64,000 bases of DNA from Nocardia panacis (lineage in GTDB: Bacteria; Actinomycetota; Actinomycetes; Mycobacteriales; Mycobacteriaceae). A model generated the notes under the pieces. That model was not told the DNA's origin and made no database searches. It was given only the letters and a program-made list of their open reading frames with translations. The stretch is taken from positions 180,692 through 244,691 of the forward strand of contig NZ_QZFU01000013.1 of NCBI RefSeq assembly GCF_003598715.1, read 5' to 3'. This document shows positions 61,429 to 64,000 of this stretch, one piece after another. Made by a program: the position numbers and the translations under genes. Numbering within the stretch: the first letter of the stretch is position 1; each line of letters opens with the position of its first letter.

Positions 61429-63366
61429 CTAGGACGCTCCCTCGATGCGCGTGATCGCGCGCGCGCAGGCTTTTACGAGCTTGATGTCGTGCCATGGGGA
61501 GGCTGTCGGACGGCGCTCACCGGGCCAGGGCTTCGGCAGGTACGCGCGCAGCATCGGCAACGCCTCGCGCGCCTCGGGTCCGATCTCGGCAAGACAGTCG
61601 GCGGATTCGATGACCGACATGCCGAAGGTGGCGGCAAGGACGCGGACCGTTGGCTGTGGGCGCCCCGTGATCCGCCAGAGCGCAATCGCTGCCTTGTGCT
61701 GAAAGTCCTCGGGGCCTACGAACTCAATCAGTCCCGGCTCGAGGAGCTCCAGTTGTTGCGGGTCGAGGAGCGGCAGTAGTCGCGGTACGAGCGAGGCGGC
61801 GGCGGGACCCGCCCGGCCTGCGAACCAGGCACCGAGCCGCCACTCGCCGGAAATCAGGTAATCCCTGGCCAGCTCGACCATCGGGCCTGCCGCACCGGTG
61901 ACGCACCAGAGCGCCCAGGCGGCCGCCTGCCGGTGCTCGTCGAAAAGCTCGCGGATCCTCGGCGCCGCAGGAATAGCGGCCGGGCCGAGCCGGCCGAGCA
62001 TGTCGAGTACTTCGCGCGGTGGTGCACCGCGGTCGAGGAGATCCAGGAACACCGGCAGCGAGGCGGGGTCGCCGAGGCCGCTGAGCGCCGACGCGAGGTC
62101 GAGTACCTCGTAGTAGTCGTCCAGCGGACGGTCGAGTACCTGTTCCACACGCCGCTGGACAAGTCCTGCCAAGGGTTTCGCGCGATCGCCGAGCACGTTG
62201 ACAACCCTGTCGAGGTTGCCGAGGATCTGCGGGTGGTCGCGCGCGACCTCGTCCTCGAGGATCCGTCGGGCGATCGGCACGATGCGCGGGTCGCCGGTCG
62301 CGGCCACCGAGACGAACTCGGTCGGAATGTACCGTCGGCCGTTCTCGGTGCTGCGTACGGGGTCGTGCGGCGGTTGGAAGCGGGTCATGACGAGGTCGGC
62401 GATCGGTTCGATCGCGGCGCCGATATTCAGGGGCGCCGCGGCCCGTACCTGTTCGTCGGGGTCGTCCTGGGCGGCGAGCATCACCTCGAGGACGCCCCGG
62501 TGATCGCCGCGCCACCGGCTCACGATCTCGGCGGCACCCTCGGCGGCGATCTTGCGGACGGCCGGGTCGGAGGAGGCCATGAGCCCGGTGAGCAGCTGCG
62601 TCCGCTCGGGGAGGCGGTTGCCGAGGTTGCCGTTGATCGCCGCGACCCACAACGGTGGTATGTCACCGAGGCGCGCTACGGCGTCGAGGACGACGGGCAC
62701 GATGCCGCCGGGAAGCGCCTCGGGGTCCCCGTACAGCAAATGGGACAGTGTCTCCAGGATGTCGGGGGAATCGGTGAGCCCGGCGAGGTGTCGGGTAAGC
62801 CACGGTGTGGAATCCGGCGACAGCCCGGCTTCGAAACGCATCCGGCCGGCGATGGACATCGCCTCCACATGGTGATGGCGCTGTAACGCGACGATGGCTT
62901 CGTCGCTGCGGTCGGCGCAGGCGATGAGCACGTTCACCGTCTCGTTGCGGACGGACTCGTCGTCGGAGCCGAGCAGGTACACGACGTCCGGAACGACCGG
63001 CGCGGCCAGGTCGCGGGCGCGCCGGCGCCAGGCGTAAATCTCAATCCGCTCTTCCTCGCCAGGACTCCAATACTGGTGACCCTTGTCGGTCACGCCAGCA
63101 GCGAACGCGATCCGCTCGAGCACCAGGCCGATCCAGTCGGCCCCATGGTGGCGTCGGGCGATCTCGACGAGGAAGGGCAAGAGTGCGTACAAGCACTCGG
63201 TGAATTGCTCGTCCGCGTACACGATGCCGTACAGCTTGTGGAACGCGTCTCCGTTACCGGCGAGCGCGGCCCGCAGCAGTTGCGGCACCGAGCCCCTCTG
63301 GTCGTTCCGCGAATCATCGAGCGCGGCCCAATCGATCCTGTCGATCTGGTTGTCGAGGTCGGGCAC
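61429..63366 (-). CDS. HEAT-repeat protein
   Basis: A 645-aa alpha-solenoid protein with many degenerate HEAT-type helical pairs (VPDVVYLLGSDDESVRNETV, IVPVVLDAVARLGDIPPLWV, GLMASSDPAVRKIAAEGAAE, DPASLPVFLDLLDRGAPPRE, LPMLRAYLPKPW). No enzyme domain or signal peptide. GTG 63366 gives a natural N-terminus (PDLDNQIDRIDWAALDD) with GGGG just upstream; the frame stays open 50 codons further. It probably binds a protein partner. Confidence 0.8.
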   Translation of the reverse strand: MPDLDNQIDRIDWAALDDSRNDQRGSVPQLLRAALAGNGDAFHKLYGIVYADEQFTECLYALLPFLVEIARRHHGADWIGLVLERIAFAAGVTDKGHQYWSPGEEERIEIYAWRRRARDLAAPVVPDVVYLLGSDDESVRNETVNVLIACADRSDEAIVALQRHHHVEAMSIAGRMRFEAGLSPDSTPWLTRHLAGLTDSPDILETLSHLLYGDPEALPGGIVPVVLDAVARLGDIPPLWVAAINGNLGNRLPERTQLLTGLMASSDPAVRKIAAEGAAEIVSRWRGDHRGVLEVMLAAQDDPDEQVRAAAPLNIGAAIEPIADLVMTRFQPPHDPVRSTENGRRYIPTEFVSVAATGDPRIVPIARRILEDEVARDHPQILGNLDRVVNVLGDRAKPLAGLVQRRVEQVLDRPLDDYYEVLDLASALSGLGDPASLPVFLDLLDRGAPPREVLDMLGRLGPAAIPAAPRIRELFDEHRQAAAWALWCVTGAAGPMVELARDYLISGEWRLGAWFAGRAGPAAASLVPRLLPLLDPQQLELLEPGLIEFVGPEDFQHKAAIALWRITGRPQPTVRVLAATFGMSVIESADCLAEIGPEAREALPMLRAYLPKPWPGERRPTASPWHDIKLVKACARAITRIEGAS

Positions 63367-63755
63367 GCCCCGTAGCGTAGACAACCAGCGCTCGGGTACT
63401 TGACCCAGCGCAAAGTAACTTACCAGTAACCTAGGTTCCGTCGGCACACGACAGGTGCTCGTCCCAGAGCAGGTCGAGCGCCTACGCACCGCGACCTGCA
63501 GCACGACATCGAACACACCTACTTCGTCGGATCGCCTTTGAGATCGAGGATGTCGTGCTCACCGAAGGCCAACGCCCGGGCTGGTTCAGCGAAACCACCG
63601 GGACACAACTGGCGCACGTAGCGGATGTCCTCCTCGCTGTGGCCGTGGTCGCCGCCGGCGACCGACCGGATTTCGGTGTTGGTGCTCCGGTCGACCGACC
63701 TGGCGTGCCTGCCCCGAGATCTGCGCCTGCTGAGCAGCTCGGGTTCTCGGAGGTA
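63367..63755. other. Gap upstream of the HEAT-repeat gene
   Basis: No convincing gene. The right part contains the 83-bp repeat; the left part should hold the HEAT-repeat gene promoter. Confidence 0.4.
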
Positions 63756-63795
63756 CTACTCGCGGCGAGAACGCAACGCGGTGAACAGGCCGAGC
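63713..63795. repeat. 83-bp dispersed repeat, copy 2
   Basis: Second copy of 60928-61010 in the same orientation, 9 differences. In this copy the minus strand holds the end of a small membrane-protein frame. Confidence 0.8.
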
Positions 63796-63860
63796 GCGAT
63801 GACGACCACCAGCCACACCGCTACGCCGAATCCTCCGATGAGGACCGTTCCCCAAACCAT
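63756..63860 (-). CDS. Possible small one-segment membrane protein
   Basis: A 34-aa frame from ATG: a hydrophobic stretch (GGFGVAVWLVVVIALGLFTA) and a basic tail (LRSRRE). The last residues come from the 83-bp repeat. No clear ribosome site. It could be a real small protein, or the leftover membrane anchor of a larger decayed gene, because the frame after its stop still reads naturally (YLREPELLSRRRSRG). Confidence 0.35.
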   Translation of the reverse strand: MVWGTVLIGGFGVAVWLVVVIALGLFTALRSRRE

Positions 63861-63883
63861 GATGAACGGCCCGTAGGCGGTGT

Positions 63884-64000
63884 TTAAGAAGTGGGTAGCC
63901 AGATGTTGATGGCTGCGACCTGCACGGTTGCCTTGTAGCGGACGGCGAGCTTGTCGTATCTGGTTGCGACAGCACGGTTTTGCTTGAGCAGGTTGATGCC
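63884..64000 (-). CDS. IS5-family transposase, C-terminal end (partial)
   Basis: The last 38 codons of a transposase (INLLKQNRAVATRYDKLAVR, YKATVQVAAINIWL) on the minus strand, with TAA at 63884-63886. This is the usual C-terminus of the IS5 group (IS427/IS1031 type). The rest lies beyond the window. Confidence 0.8.
   Translation of the reverse strand, partial: GINLLKQNRAVATRYDKLAVRYKATVQVAAINIWLPTS

Overview
This 64 kb window is high-GC actinobacterial DNA. The best guess is Nocardia or a close relative. The reasons are a rifamycin phosphotransferase behind a rifamycin-associated promoter element, a mycobacterial/nocardial-type secretory lipase, a FadD-like acyl-CoA ligase, frequent GTG starts and many ATGA/GTGA gene overlaps. 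The genus is inferred from gene content, not from a marker gene. I saw no rRNA, tRNA or CRISPR array.

Layout. 0-4 kb: the end of a signalling cluster (PP2C phosphatase cut by the window edge, VWA protein, zinc-ribbon/FHA protein), then an SDR. 4.4-9.3 kb: a Tn3-family transposon with perfect 38-bp inverted ends, a serine resolvase, a res site and a decayed transposase. Its passenger is a zincin-like metalloprotease toxin gene followed by a small gene that could be its immunity partner. 9.4-17 kb: a hydrolase/NmrA pair, a small kinase, a secreted AA10 LPMO sitting among Tn3 and resolvase relics, an ArsR/SRPBCC group and an SDR/XRE pair. 17.3-22.3 kb: a second-type glutamyl-tRNA synthetase facing an operon of FAD oxidoreductase, nucleotidyltransferase and radical SAM/SPASM protein; the last has lost its N-terminal cluster-binding end. 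22.8-24.6 kb: small hypothetical genes and relics. 24.6-28.6 kb: a DUF4157-PIN toxin-like gene with a one-base frameshift, and an acyl-CoA ligase. 28.9-38.2 kb: lipase, truncated TetR gene, Na+/H+ antiporter with a UBP-type zinc finger, hydrolase, GNAT, nitroreductase, and an oxidoreductase/TetR pair with two matching operators. 38.3-45.6 kb: SGNH lipase; rph with its regulatory element; tandem glycine riboswitch with gcvT-gcvH-sdaA. 45.6-50.8 kb: a DUF3533-type membrane protein, a hydrolase with a Cys nucleophile, and a 961-residue protein joining a HAD domain to a DIT1/PvcA-like (isocyanide synthase) domain. 50.8-59.4 kb: a long non-coding stretch with a 9-bp tandem repeat, thioredoxin, a membrane Ser/Thr kinase, a YdjM-like protein, an SMP-30 propeller, a tectonin propeller and a WD40 protein. 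59.5-64 kb: Tn3 relics around an intact cspA, a HEAT-repeat protein, and the end of an IS5-family transposase.

The genes most worth following are the HAD/isocyanide-synthase fusion (47.9-50.8 kb), the GluRS/NTase/rSAM/flavoenzyme locus (17.3-22.3 kb), the DUF4157-PIN protein (24.6-26.7 kb) and the toxin-carrying Tn3 element. All family assignments are from reading the sequence; no database search was run.
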